Shown here: piece by piece, positions 15,886 to 24,932 of the stretch
Layout: each line of letters begins with the position of its first letter
Numbering within the stretch: the first letter of the stretch is position 1
Source: Dehalococcoidia bacterium
GTDB taxonomy: Bacteria; Chloroflexota; Dehalococcoidia; SM23-28-2; HRBIN24
Direction of reading: 5' to 3'
DNA length: 33,431 bases
Assembly: GCA_025062275.1 (NCBI GenBank)
Contig: JANXAP010000022.1
Span: 1-33,431, forward strand
Notes under the pieces: model-generated
Databases searched by the model: none
The model's input: the letters and a program-made list of their open reading frames with translations, nothing else
Told to the model about the DNA's origin: nothing
Program-made: the position numbers and the translations under genes

Positions 15886-17465
15886 AGGCGGGCCAGTCGC
15901 GCCGAATAGATGTCCGGTATTTGCCGCACTGCCTTCAGTTGCTCCGGCGTGAGGGGCTCGTCCAGCGTCAGCACCATCAGCGCACGGCCCCGCTTCTGGT
16001 GCCGCCCTACGTTCATGAAGCTGATGTTGACGTCGAAGCCCCCCAGTAGAGTGCCGACCGCGCCGATCATCCCCGGACGGTCCTGGTTCTCGCAAACCAG
16101 CAAATAGCCGTCCACCGGCGGCACGTCTACCCAGAATTCGTCGATGGAGACGATGTGAGGGCCGTCGTGGGCCAGGGTACCCGAGACAGCGGTAATGGCG
16201 CCGTCGCTGCGGATGCGCACCGTGATTAGGTTGGCGTAAAGCTCGTGCGAGGGGCCGCGGCGCTCCGTCAGGTGCAGCCCGCGCCGCTTGACCACCAGGT
16301 CCACGTTGACGATGTTGACGTGTTCCTCGCTGATGGGCGCCAGCAGCCCCTTCACTACCGCGGCCCGCAGGGGTGTGGTGTCGTGGCTGGCGATCTCCCC
16401 CAGGTATTCCACCTCCACCTGCCCCAACTGGCCCTCGCAGAGCTGCACCGCCACCGAGGCCGTCTTCTGGGCCACCGTCAGGAAGGGTGCCAGGAAGGTG
16501 TAGGTCTCGGGCGGTATCAGGGGGGCGTTGACGGCGTAGCGGGCTGGCTGGCCCCGCAGCACCGCCAGCACCTCCTCCGCCACATCGATGGCCACTCGCT
16601 CCTGCGCCTCGGCGGTGGAGGCGCCCAGATGCGGGGTCACCACCACGTTCTCCAGGGCGAACAGCTTGTGCTCGGTGACGGGCTCCTCCTGGAAGACGTC
16701 CAGGGCGGCTCCGGCTATCCATCCCTCCCTGAGGGCGCGATAGAGGGCCTCCTCGTCCACGATGCCGCCACGAGCTGTGTTGATGACCCTGGCGGTGGGC
16801 TTCATGCGTCGCAGCTGCTCCTCGCCGATGAGGCCGCGGGTGGCCTCCGTGAGGGGGGTATGGACGGTTATGAAGTCCGACTGGGACAGCAGCTCGTCCA
16901 GCGAGACCAGCTCCACCCCCAGTACGCGCGCCCGCTCCGAGGGAACATAGGGGTCGTAGCCCAGCACCCGCATTTCCAGTCCGCGGGCACGGCGGGCCAC
17001 CTCCGACCCCACCTGGCCCAGGCCGATGACCCCCAGCGTCTTGCCCCGCAGCTCGGTGCCCAGGAAGCGGTTCCGTTCCCAGCGTCCTTGGCGGAGGGCG
17101 GCATCGGCCTGGGGGATGTTGCGGGCCAGCGCTAACATCAGGGCGATGGTGTGCTCGGCGGCGGAGATGGTGTTGCCGGTGGGGGCGTTGACGACGATGA
17201 TGCCCTGCTCGGTGGCGGCCTCCACGTCGATGTTGTCCACGCCGGTGCCGGCCCTGCCGATGACCTGCAGGGAGCGGCCGGCCCGCACCACCTCGGCCGT
17301 GACCTTGGTCTGGCTGCGGACGATGAGAGCGTTGTAGTCTCGGATGGCCTCCGCCAGCTCGCGGGGAGAGAGCCCCAGACGCACGTCCACCCGGGCGCCG
17401 GCCTGACGCAGCAGCTGGACGCCCTCCTCGGCGATGGGCTCTACAACCAGGACGCGGGCGTCCAT
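15882..17465 (-). CDS. serA: D-3-phosphoglycerate dehydrogenase (long form with ACT domain)
   Basis: The 527-residue enzyme oxidises 3-phosphoglycerate to 3-phosphohydroxypyruvate with NAD, the entry step of serine synthesis. The NAD motif is GLGQVG at 148-153, the catalytic Arg lies in NTARGGIVDE, and the Glu and His lie in the later segments, the His in TPHLGAST. An ASB-type intervening domain (about 320-450) and a C-terminal ACT domain (about 455-527, starting near GYLLVCENQDRPGMIG) make it the serine-regulated long form. The ATG is one base after the stop of the aminotransferase, so the two are translationally coupled. The tail overlaps the convergent DUF1015 gene by four bases. Confidence 0.95.
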   Translation of the reverse strand: MDARVLVVEPIAEEGVQLLRQAGARVDVRLGLSPRELAEAIRDYNALIVRSQTKVTAEVVRAGRSLQVIGRAGTGVDNIDVEAATEQGIIVVNAPTGNTISAAEHTIALMLALARNIPQADAALRQGRWERNRFLGTELRGKTLGVIGLGQVGSEVARRARGLEMRVLGYDPYVPSERARVLGVELVSLDELLSQSDFITVHTPLTEATRGLIGEEQLRRMKPTARVINTARGGIVDEEALYRALREGWIAGAALDVFQEEPVTEHKLFALENVVVTPHLGASTAEAQERVAIDVAEEVLAVLRGQPARYAVNAPLIPPETYTFLAPFLTVAQKTASVAVQLCEGQLGQVEVEYLGEIASHDTTPLRAAVVKGLLAPISEEHVNIVNVDLVVKRRGLHLTERRGPSHELYANLITVRIRSDGAITAVSGTLAHDGPHIVSIDEFWVDVPPVDGYLLVCENQDRPGMIGAVGTLLGGFDVNISFMNVGRHQKRGRALMVLTLDEPLTPEQLKAVRQIPDIYSARLARL

Positions 17466-17466
17466 C

Positions 17467-18567
17467 TCAGGCGCGGGCAGGCAGTTCGTATCCCACCCTG
17501 GGCAGGGCCTGGGCCAGGGCGTCCAGGACCTGACGGATGTCCTGCTCCGTCACCCAGCCCAGGTGGCCGATGCGGAAGACCTTGCCCTGCAGCTCCCCCT
17601 GGCCGCCGGCCAGCTCGACCCCGTATTCGTCCTCCAGCAACCGACGCAGGACGCGGTCGTCCACTCCTTCCGGCACCCGGACGGCAGTTACCGTGTTGGA
17701 GGCATAGCGCTCATCGGCTGCCAGGAGTTTCAACCCGAGGGCCTTGACTCCCGCCCTCGTCATCTCGCCGATGTGAGCATGGCGGGCGAAGATGTTCTCC
17801 ATCCCCTCCCGCTCCATCATCTCCAGGGCCACGTCCAGGGCGAACAGGACCGACACGGCTGGCGTCCAGGGGGTCTGGCCCCGTTCCAGGAACTTCTTGT
17901 GTCGGCCGAGGTCGAAGTAGACGCGAGGCATCCGTGCCTGGCTGTAGGCCTCCCATGCGCGGGGGCTCATGGACACGAAGGCCAGGCCCGGTGGGACCAT
18001 CCACCCCTTCTGGGACCCGCTGACCACCACGTCCAGGCCCCAGGCGTCCGTCTCCACGGGTATCGAGCTGAGGGAGCTGACGGCGTCCACCAGCAGCAGG
18101 CGGTCGGCCTCCCGCACGGCGCAGGCTATGTCGGCCAGGGGATTGGTGACGCCGGTGGACGTCTCATTGTGGGTGACCAGCACTGCCTTGGCGTCGGGGT
18201 GCTGGGCCAGGGCGCGGGCCACGTCCTCGGGGTCGGCGGCGTGGCCAGGCTCGTATTCCAGGCGGACCACCTGGGCGCCGTAGGTCTCGGCGATCTCGGC
18301 AAAGCGCTGGCCGAACTCGCCGATGATCACCGCCAGCACCTTGTCCCCCGGCGACAGGGTGTTGACGATGGCCGCTTCCAGACCGCCGGTGCCTGAGGTG
18401 GTGAGGATGAGGACGTCGTGCTGCGTCTGGTAGAAGCGCTTGAGGCGCTCGGCCACGCGCCCCAGGAGCTGGGCGAACTCTCGGCCGCGGTGGTTTATCA
18501 TCTGACGGGCGGAAGCCGCCAGCACCTCCGGGGGGCAAGGAGTGGGGCCTGGGATGCGAAGGTTCAC
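17467..18567 (-). CDS. Class V aminotransferase (alanine-glyoxylate / phosphoserine type)
   Basis: The 366-residue PLP enzyme begins with NLRIPGPTPCPPEVL, the usual N-terminus of the serine-pyruvate/alanine-glyoxylate aminotransferase group. Key positions include TTSGTGGLEAA near 56-65 (phosphate loop), D161 in LLVDAVSSL and the PLP lysine K187 in SGSQKGWMVPPG. The start is a GTG at 18567, chosen because GAGGAGG lies 8 bases upstream and it begins the conserved sequence; the frame stays open further upstream only by composition. Coupled to serA, it most likely makes phosphoserine or serine from the corresponding keto acid. The enzyme group can also use glyoxylate. Confidence 0.88.
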   Translation of the reverse strand: MNLRIPGPTPCPPEVLAASARQMINHRGREFAQLLGRVAERLKRFYQTQHDVLILTTSGTGGLEAAIVNTLSPGDKVLAVIIGEFGQRFAEIAETYGAQVVRLEYEPGHAADPEDVARALAQHPDAKAVLVTHNETSTGVTNPLADIACAVREADRLLLVDAVSSLSSIPVETDAWGLDVVVSGSQKGWMVPPGLAFVSMSPRAWEAYSQARMPRVYFDLGRHKKFLERGQTPWTPAVSVLFALDVALEMMEREGMENIFARHAHIGEMTRAGVKALGLKLLAADERYASNTVTAVRVPEGVDDRVLRRLLEDEYGVELAGGQGELQGKVFRIGHLGWVTEQDIRQVLDALAQALPRVGYELPARA

Positions 18568-18601
18568 CTGGGTCGCCTCCTCGTGATGGAGCTCACATGC
18601 T

Positions 18602-18630
18602 ATGGTAGGGCCTATACCTCGGGGGGTCAA
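18602..18630 (-). promoter_or_regulatory. Strong promoter of the aminotransferase-serA operon
   Basis: TTGACC (18625-18630) and TACCAT (18602-18607) lie 17 bases apart on the minus strand. The transcript would start near 18595, about 28 bases before the GTG start. The spacing and the -35 match make this a convincing promoter. Confidence 0.73.
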
Positions 18631-18717
18631 GGCAAGAAAGGGCCTGCGACGCTCCTGGCCCTCCGTCATCCGTCCGCTGCCTGTCCGTTGTGCCCAAACA
18701 GTCATCTTGGCGGGCGC

Positions 18718-18747
18718 TTGACAGCATCTGGGAACGGCCGGTATCGT
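18718..18747 (+). promoter_or_regulatory. Strong promoter of the AOR operon
   Basis: A perfect TTGACA at 18718-18723 is followed after 18 bases by TATCGT (18742-18747). The transcript would start near 18754, with a leader of about 28 bases carrying GGGAGGG before the ATG at 18782. It is divergent to the serA operon promoter, with about 90 bases between the two -35 boxes. Confidence 0.7.
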
Positions 18748-18781
18748 GATGGCGCGTTGTCAGACCAGCGGGAGGGCTGTT

Positions 18782-19243
18782 ATGAGGATGATCCTCTCCC
18801 ACCCTGAGAAGTGCGTCGCCTGTCATTTGTGCGAGGGCGCGTGCTCCTTCCGTCACGAGAACACCTTCGCCCCCTCCAAGACCCGCATCTGGGTCTTCGA
18901 CTTCGTGGAAGACCAGATATACGGCGCCTTTACCTGCTTCCACTGCGCCGATGCGCCCTGTCTGTCCAACTGCCCCACCTACGCCATCGGCCGCGACCCG
19001 CAGACGGGGCAGGTGTTCGTGAACGACGACAAGTGCATCGGCTGCAAGATGTGCCTGGTGGCCTGCCCCTTCGGGGTCATGGGCTTTCACGCGGACAAGC
19101 ACGTGGCCCAGAACTGCGACCTGTGTGGCGGCGACCCCCAGTGCGTCAAGGCCTGTGTCTACGGTGCCCTGGAGTTCGCCGAGGTAGAGCCGCTGCCCTG
19201 GGAGCAGCGTATGGCCCAGCTGGAGCAGCCTGCTGTTGCCTAG
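18782..19243 (+). CDS. Four-cluster [4Fe-4S] ferredoxin subunit of the aldehyde oxidoreductase (AorA-like)
   Basis: The 153-residue polyferredoxin has sixteen cysteines in four sets: 11/14/17/21, 52/55/60/64, 85/88/91/95 and 112/115/121/125. This is the DMSO-reductase-subunit-B style arrangement, so four [4Fe-4S] clusters are expected. It should carry electrons between the tungsten subunit and the flavin subunit encoded downstream. Aromatoleum aromaticum AorA has the same size and cluster count. The ATG at 18782 has GGGAGGG upstream and follows a good promoter; an earlier in-frame ATG at 18746 lies within the -10 region and is unlikely. The next gene, the AOR large subunit, starts 27 bases on. 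Confidence 0.88.
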   Translation: MRMILSHPEKCVACHLCEGACSFRHENTFAPSKTRIWVFDFVEDQIYGAFTCFHCADAPCLSNCPTYAIGRDPQTGQVFVNDDKCIGCKMCLVACPFGVMGFHADKHVAQNCDLCGGDPQCVKACVYGALEFAEVEPLPWEQRMAQLEQPAVA

Positions 19244-19270
19244 CACCCGAGCGCGCGGAGGTAAGGGAAC

Positions 19271-21094
19271 ATGCCTTATGGATGGGTCGGCACCGTCCTG
19301 CGCATCGATCTGACCAACGGCCGTATCGTCAAAGAGCCGCTCAACTTGGACTGGGCGAGGCAGTTCATCGGCGGCCGCGGTCTGGGCACCAAGTACCTCT
19401 ACGAGGAGATAGACCCCCGCTGCGATCCGCTGGGCCCTGACAACAAGGTCATCTTCGCTACCGGTCCCCTGACGGGCACCTACGCTCCTACCGGCGGCCG
19501 CTATATGGTCCTCTGCAAGAGCCCCTTGACCGATGCCATCGCCTGCTCCAACTCCGGTGGCTATTGGGGGCCGGAGCTGAAGTTCGCCGGCTATGACATG
19601 GTCATCCTGGAGGGGAAGGCACCGAAGCCCGTTTACATCTGGGTCTACAACGATCACGTGGAGATCCGAGACGCCTCCCACGTCTGGGGCAAGGACACGG
19701 CCCAGACGGAGGACATCCTCCGCTCCGAGACCGACCCCCAGGCCCGGGTGGCTGGCATCGGCCCCGCGGGCGAGAACCTGTGCCGCGTGGCCTGTGTCAT
19801 CAACGACAAGGGTCGGGCGGCAGGCCGCTCCGGCGTGGGCGCGGCCATGGGTGCCAAGAACGTCAAGGCCATCGTGGTCAGGGGCACTGGCGCTGTCCCT
19901 GTGGCCGACCCCATCGCCTTTTCCCAGCTGGTGATGGAGTCGCTGGAGCTCATCAACCAGTCCCCGGCCACGGCCCATGCATTGCGGGGCCTGGGCACCG
20001 CCTCCACGGTGGGATTCACCAACGCCGTGGGCATCCTACCCACTCGCAACTTCCAGTCGGGGCAGTTCGAGCATGCCCAGGCCGTCAGTGGGCAGGCCCT
20101 CGCCCAGTCGATGCTGGTGCGCAACAAGGGCTGCTACTCCTGTCCTATCGGTTGCGCTCGGGTTACCGAGATCCGCGGCCCCAGCAAGTGGCAGGGCAAG
20201 GGCGAGGGGCCGGAATACGAGACGGTGTTCGGGCTGGGCACCGACTGCGGCGTTGGCGACCTGGCCGCTGTCCTCTATGCCAACTACCTGTGCAACCTGT
20301 GGGCCATGGACACCATCTCCGCCGGGGGCACCATTGCCACCGCCATGGAGCTGGCCGAGAAGGGCTACATCCCGCCCGAGGACCTGGCGGAGCTGCCCTT
20401 CGAGCTGAAGTTCGGCAACCCCGACGCCGTCATCGGCTGTCTGGAGCTGATGGCGTTCCGCAAGGGCAAGTTCGGCAACCTGCTGGCCGAGGGAGGTTAT
20501 CGTCTGGCCGAATACTATGGCCACCCCGAGCTGTTCATGGGGGTGAAGAAGCAGGACTTCGCCGCCTACGACCCTCGCGGTGCCAAGGGCATGGGGCTGG
20601 GATACGCCACCTCCAACCGGGGCGCCTGCCACCTGCGCGGATATACCATGTCCGTGGAGTGGTTCGCGCCGCCCAACCAGCGCCTGGATCCCTTCACCAT
20701 CGAGGGCAAGGCGCAGGCCCAGAAGGTCTTCCAGGACAAGGCTGCCTGTGAGGACTCCGCCGGCATCTGCACCTTCAGCGCCTTCGCCATACCGCCCGAG
20801 AAGCTGTGCGCCCTCTACAACGCTGCCACCGGCGAGAACCTGAGCATCGAGCAGTGGAACCTGGCCGGTGAGCGCATCTGGAACCTGGAGCGCCTGTTCA
20901 ACAACCGCGCTGGCCTGGGTCGCAAGGACGATACCCTGCCGCCGCGCATGTTGAAGGAGCCTCTCACTGGCGGCGCCGTCCAGGGACAGGTGGTAGAGCT
21001 GGAGCCCATGCTGGAGGAGTATTACCGTGTGCGTGGCTGGGACGAAGAGGGGCGGCCGCTGCCCGAGACCCTGGCCCGCCTGGGCCTGGCCTGA
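19271..21094 (+). CDS. aor: Tungsten-dependent aldehyde:ferredoxin oxidoreductase family catalytic subunit
   Basis: The 607-residue protein is an AOR-family catalytic subunit that should hold a W-bis-pyranopterin and one [4Fe-4S] cluster. The cluster ligands are C288, C291, C295 (CYSCPIGC) and C500 (DSAGIC), at nearly the same positions as in Pyrococcus furiosus AOR. The N-terminal GGRGLGTKYLYEE segment, the GRAAGRSGVGAAMGAKN motif (about 181-197) and the GACHLRG motif with H454 are family signatures. Typical reactions are aldehyde oxidation to acid, or the reverse with low-potential electrons. A strong AGGTAAGGG site precedes the ATG. The operon also encodes the ferredoxin, the flavin subunit and a MoaD-like protein, so a three-subunit AorABC-type complex is likely. 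Confidence 0.93.
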   Translation: MPYGWVGTVLRIDLTNGRIVKEPLNLDWARQFIGGRGLGTKYLYEEIDPRCDPLGPDNKVIFATGPLTGTYAPTGGRYMVLCKSPLTDAIACSNSGGYWGPELKFAGYDMVILEGKAPKPVYIWVYNDHVEIRDASHVWGKDTAQTEDILRSETDPQARVAGIGPAGENLCRVACVINDKGRAAGRSGVGAAMGAKNVKAIVVRGTGAVPVADPIAFSQLVMESLELINQSPATAHALRGLGTASTVGFTNAVGILPTRNFQSGQFEHAQAVSGQALAQSMLVRNKGCYSCPIGCARVTEIRGPSKWQGKGEGPEYETVFGLGTDCGVGDLAAVLYANYLCNLWAMDTISAGGTIATAMELAEKGYIPPEDLAELPFELKFGNPDAVIGCLELMAFRKGKFGNLLAEGGYRLAEYYGHPELFMGVKKQDFAAYDPRGAKGMGLGYATSNRGACHLRGYTMSVEWFAPPNQRLDPFTIEGKAQAQKVFQDKAACEDSAGICTFSAFAIPPEKLCALYNAATGENLSIEQWNLAGERIWNLERLFNNRAGLGRKDDTLPPRMLKEPLTGGAVQGQVVELEPMLEEYYRVRGWDEEGRPLPETLARLGLA

Positions 21095-21115
21095 CACCAC
21101 GGTGAGGAGGAGGGC

Positions 21116-22393
21116 ATGACCAGCTACGTTATCCTGGGCGCCAGCGCCGCAGGCCTCTCGGCCATAGAGGCCATACGTCAGCGCGACCCCTCCGGCCCCA
21201 TCACGCTGGTCTCCAAGGAGCCGGAGCCTTGCTACTCCCGCGTCGCCCTTCCCTATCTCATCGCCGGCGAGAAAGACCTTCGCCAGATAACCTTGCAGAC
21301 ACCCGACTACTTCCGCAGTCGCGGAGTGGAGGCCATCTGGGGCGTGGGAGCTGCCGCTCTGGACCCACAGGCGCGGCAGGTGCGCCTGGAGGACGGCCGC
21401 ACCCTCAGCTACGACCGTCTGCTCATCGCCACCGGCTCCCGCTCCCGAGTTCCTCCCGTGCAAGGCATCCATGAGGCGGAGGTCTGCTATCACTGGACGC
21501 TGGCCGATGCGGCGCGGATCGACCGCGCCAGCGAGGGTGCTCGCAGTTGCTTCGTCATCGGCGCGGGCTTCATCAGCCTTCTCACCATCAACGCCCTTCT
21601 CAAGAGGCGCCCCGGCCTGCGCTACACCGTCGTCGAGATCGCCGACCAGGTCATGCCCCAGCTGCTGGACCCCGAAGGCGGCCGCCGACTGGAAGAGGAG
21701 ATGCGCTCCCTGGGCATGGAGGTCCTGCTGGGAGATGCCGTCAGCGCCGTCGAGCAGGGCAGGGATGGCAAGTTCACACTGCACCTGCGAAGCGGCAAGA
21801 CCTATCAGGCAGACATGGTCGTGTGCGGCACTGGCGTAGAGCCCAACATCGGCTTCGTGCAGGGCTCGGGTCTGGAAGTTGGCCGTGGTATCAGGACTAA
21901 CGAGCGACAGGAGACCAACCTGCCCGGCGTGTACGCTGCCGGCGACTGCGCCGAGACGCGCGACTTCATAAGCAGCGAGCCGGTGGTCCATGCCATCTGG
22001 CCCACGGCCGTCGACCAGGGGCGGGTGGCTGGCGCCAACATGGCCGGCGACAGCGTCACGTATCCGGGGAGCCTCAGCTGGAACGTCACCGAGCTGTTCG
22101 GCCTCTCCTGCGCCTCTATCGGCAAGTTCCGGGACGAGCCGGGCCTGGAGCCCATCGTCTTTCGCGACCGGGCCACCGGCGTCTATCGTAAGGTGCTGGT
22201 GGACGGCGAGAACCGGGTGGTGGGTGCTGTGGTCATTGGCCGTCCCCAGGACGTCCAGGAGCTGGGAGTGCTGCAGGCGATGGTGCGGCGGCGCACTGAC
22301 GTCTCCCGCTGGAAGCACCGCTTCACCCATGAGCGCATCAACCTTGGTATGATAGCTTTCGAGGCCCTCAAGGCCCAACTGGCGAGGCGATAG
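21116..22393 (+). CDS. NAD(P)/FAD-dependent oxidoreductase (AorC-like, nitrite-reductase/rubredoxin-reductase type)
   Basis: The 425-residue product is a two-dinucleotide-fold flavoprotein. The FAD motif is GASAAG at residues 8-13 (Ser in place of the middle Gly). The NAD(P) motif is GAGFIS at 149-154, ending in Ser rather than Gly. The second FAD motif is GVYAAGDCAET near 281-291. The early EPCYSRVALPYLI segment is common in NirB-like and CoA-disulfide-reductase-like members. In the AOR operon it most likely exchanges electrons between NAD(P)H and the ferredoxin subunit, as AorC does in Aromatoleum aromaticum. The ATG follows GAGGAGGGC, 21 bases after the AOR stop. Confidence 0.86.
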   Translation: MTSYVILGASAAGLSAIEAIRQRDPSGPITLVSKEPEPCYSRVALPYLIAGEKDLRQITLQTPDYFRSRGVEAIWGVGAAALDPQARQVRLEDGRTLSYDRLLIATGSRSRVPPVQGIHEAEVCYHWTLADAARIDRASEGARSCFVIGAGFISLLTINALLKRRPGLRYTVVEIADQVMPQLLDPEGGRRLEEEMRSLGMEVLLGDAVSAVEQGRDGKFTLHLRSGKTYQADMVVCGTGVEPNIGFVQGSGLEVGRGIRTNERQETNLPGVYAAGDCAETRDFISSEPVVHAIWPTAVDQGRVAGANMAGDSVTYPGSLSWNVTELFGLSCASIGKFRDEPGLEPIVFRDRATGVYRKVLVDGENRVVGAVVIGRPQDVQELGVLQAMVRRRTDVSRWKHRFTHERINLGMIAFEALKAQLARR

Positions 22394-22396
22394 CGC

Positions 22397-22633
22397 ATGC
22401 GGGTGAGGGTGGAGCTGCAGGCCTATCTGGACAAGTATTCGCCCAACGGCGCCGGGGAGTTCGAGCTGGAACTGCCCGAGGGAGCTACGGTAGACACGCT
22501 AGTGCGACGCCTGGGCATACCGGACGACATGGCCCAGGTCATCATCGTCAATAACGAGAACTCGGACTTCGACCGCGCCCTGCAGGAGGGGGACAGGGTC
22601 ATCCTCATCCCACCCCTGGCAGGGGGCCAATAG
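22397..22633 (+). CDS. MoaD/ThiS-family sulfur carrier protein with GGQ C-terminus
   Basis: This 78-residue beta-grasp protein has the MoaD/ThiS layout: an ELELPEGATVDTLVRRLGIP segment, then VIIVNNENSDFDRALQEGD and RVILIPPLAGGQ. MoaD proteins donate sulfur to the pterin dithiolene after their C-terminal Gly-Gly is adenylated. Here one residue, Gln78, follows the Gly-Gly (codons GGG GGC CAA then TAG), so the tail would need trimming before use. It is last in the AOR operon, starting three bases after the previous stop, and likely serves the tungstopterin of AOR. The partner MoaE, MoeB or protease is not in the window. Confidence 0.85.
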   Translation: MRVRVELQAYLDKYSPNGAGEFELELPEGATVDTLVRRLGIPDDMAQVIIVNNENSDFDRALQEGDRVILIPPLAGGQ

Positions 22634-22653
22634 GCACGGGCGCGTCCGCTCTC

Positions 22654-22695
22654 GGCCCCGTCGGTGACGGAGTCACGGTCCACGCCTGCGGGGCC
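22654..22695 (+). terminator. Branched hairpin terminator after the AOR operon
   Basis: GGCCCCG (22654-22660) pairs with CGGGGCC (22689-22695). Inside, GTGAC (22664-22668) pairs with GTCAC (22672-22676). The pyrimidine-rich TTCTGTCTCT follows. It lies 21 bases after the MoaD-like stop and probably ends the AOR transcript. The outer loop is long and the T-run is broken, so efficiency is uncertain. From here to 22818 I see no gene. Confidence 0.5.
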
Positions 22696-22818
22696 TTCTG
22701 TCTCTGCCCACGCGGGACGTCGCTAGGGGCGGCGGAACTGCCAGGCGGGTCTGGCTGTCCTGAGTGACGGCTTTTCGCCCCTGTTGCCCGCGCGACCCGG
22801 CCTGTCGTCAGGGGCCGC

Positions 22819-23130
22819 CTAGGACTTGGCCACCCGGATCTCGTCGCCCTGGACCTGGACCTGGAAGCAGGCGATGGGACGCGAAGGGGGCGGCGCCACC
22901 ACCTCGCCAGTGCGGACGTTGAACTGGCCGCCGTGCCAGGGGCACTCAACCACATCGCCCTTCAGCTCCCCTTCGCCCAACGGCCCGCCGCGGTGAGTGC
23001 ACTCGTTGCTGAAGGCCACGAACTCGCCGCCCAGGTTGGCCACCACTATCTCCTTGCCGTCCAGCTCCACGATCTTCATCTCCCCGGGTGGCAACTCGCT
23101 GACGGTGGCTACCTTTACGAATTCAGCCAT
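22819..23130 (-). CDS. Rieske [2Fe-2S] ferredoxin
   Basis: The 103-residue soluble Rieske protein has cluster ligands C44 and H46 (ECTHRGG) and C63 and H66 (CPWHGGQF). It has no membrane segment or twin-arginine signal, so it is a cytosolic Rieske ferredoxin of the kind used with NirD-like, oxygenase or biosynthetic partners. The ATG at 23130 has AGGAGGT at a good distance. The frame continues upstream, but that part covers the promoter. It is monocistronic, convergent to the AOR operon and divergent from pyrR. Its electron partner is not evident here. Confidence 0.9.
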   Translation of the reverse strand: MAEFVKVATVSELPPGEMKIVELDGKEIVVANLGGEFVAFSNECTHRGGPLGEGELKGDVVECPWHGGQFNVRTGEVVAPPPSRPIACFQVQVQGDEIRVAKS

Positions 23131-23165
23131 GGGGTGACCTCCTGTGCAGGGTTCTTCTGCTGCAA

Positions 23166-23174
23166 ATGATAGCA
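23166..23174 (-). promoter_or_regulatory. Extended -10 element of the Rieske gene
   Basis: On the minus strand TGCTATCAT (TATCAT at 23166-23171) lies about 36 bases ahead of the Rieske ATG, implying a leader of about 30 bases. The -35 region is weak (TTCGGC at 17-base spacing), consistent with an extended -10 promoter. The word is identical to the one at 14330-14338. Confidence 0.5.
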
Positions 23175-23199
23175 CTCGGAAGCTGACGGCCGAAGCCCC

Positions 23200-23229
23200 T
23201 TGCGCTCCCGGGGGGCGCCGTGATAACCT
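23200..23229 (+). promoter_or_regulatory. Putative promoter of the pyr operon
   Basis: TTGCGC at 23200-23205 is followed after 18 bases by TAACCT (23224-23229), preceded by TG at 23221-23222. The transcript would start near 23236, directly ahead of the PyrR-binding hairpin, which is where an attenuator leader should begin. The -10 match is modest. Confidence 0.45.
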
Positions 23230-23244
23230 GCCAACCAGAAGGCG

Positions 23245-24928
<1,684 letters not shown>

Positions 24929-24932
<4 letters not shown>

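Noticed and set aside
19271-21094. AOR subunit as a BamB-type benzoyl-CoA reductase component
   Set aside because: The neighbours (four-cluster ferredoxin, single FAD/NAD oxidoreductase, MoaD) fit AorABC. The Bam partners (BamC-BamI) are absent.
20036-22378. 780-codon minus-strand ORF opposite the AOR and reductase genes
   Set aside because: It is a high-GC antisense shadow, with low-complexity composition and no domain pattern. The plus-strand genes have full family motifs.
22654-22695. Seven-base-pair stem with an inner hairpin that looks at first like a tRNA acceptor and arm
   Set aside because: It is only 42 bases and lacks anticodon and T-arms; it is better read as a terminator.
22700-22818. 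CCCCTG/CAGGGG stem downstream of the Rieske stop as an intrinsic terminator
   Set aside because: On the Rieske (minus) strand it is followed by A-rich sequence and not a T-run, and the loop is long.
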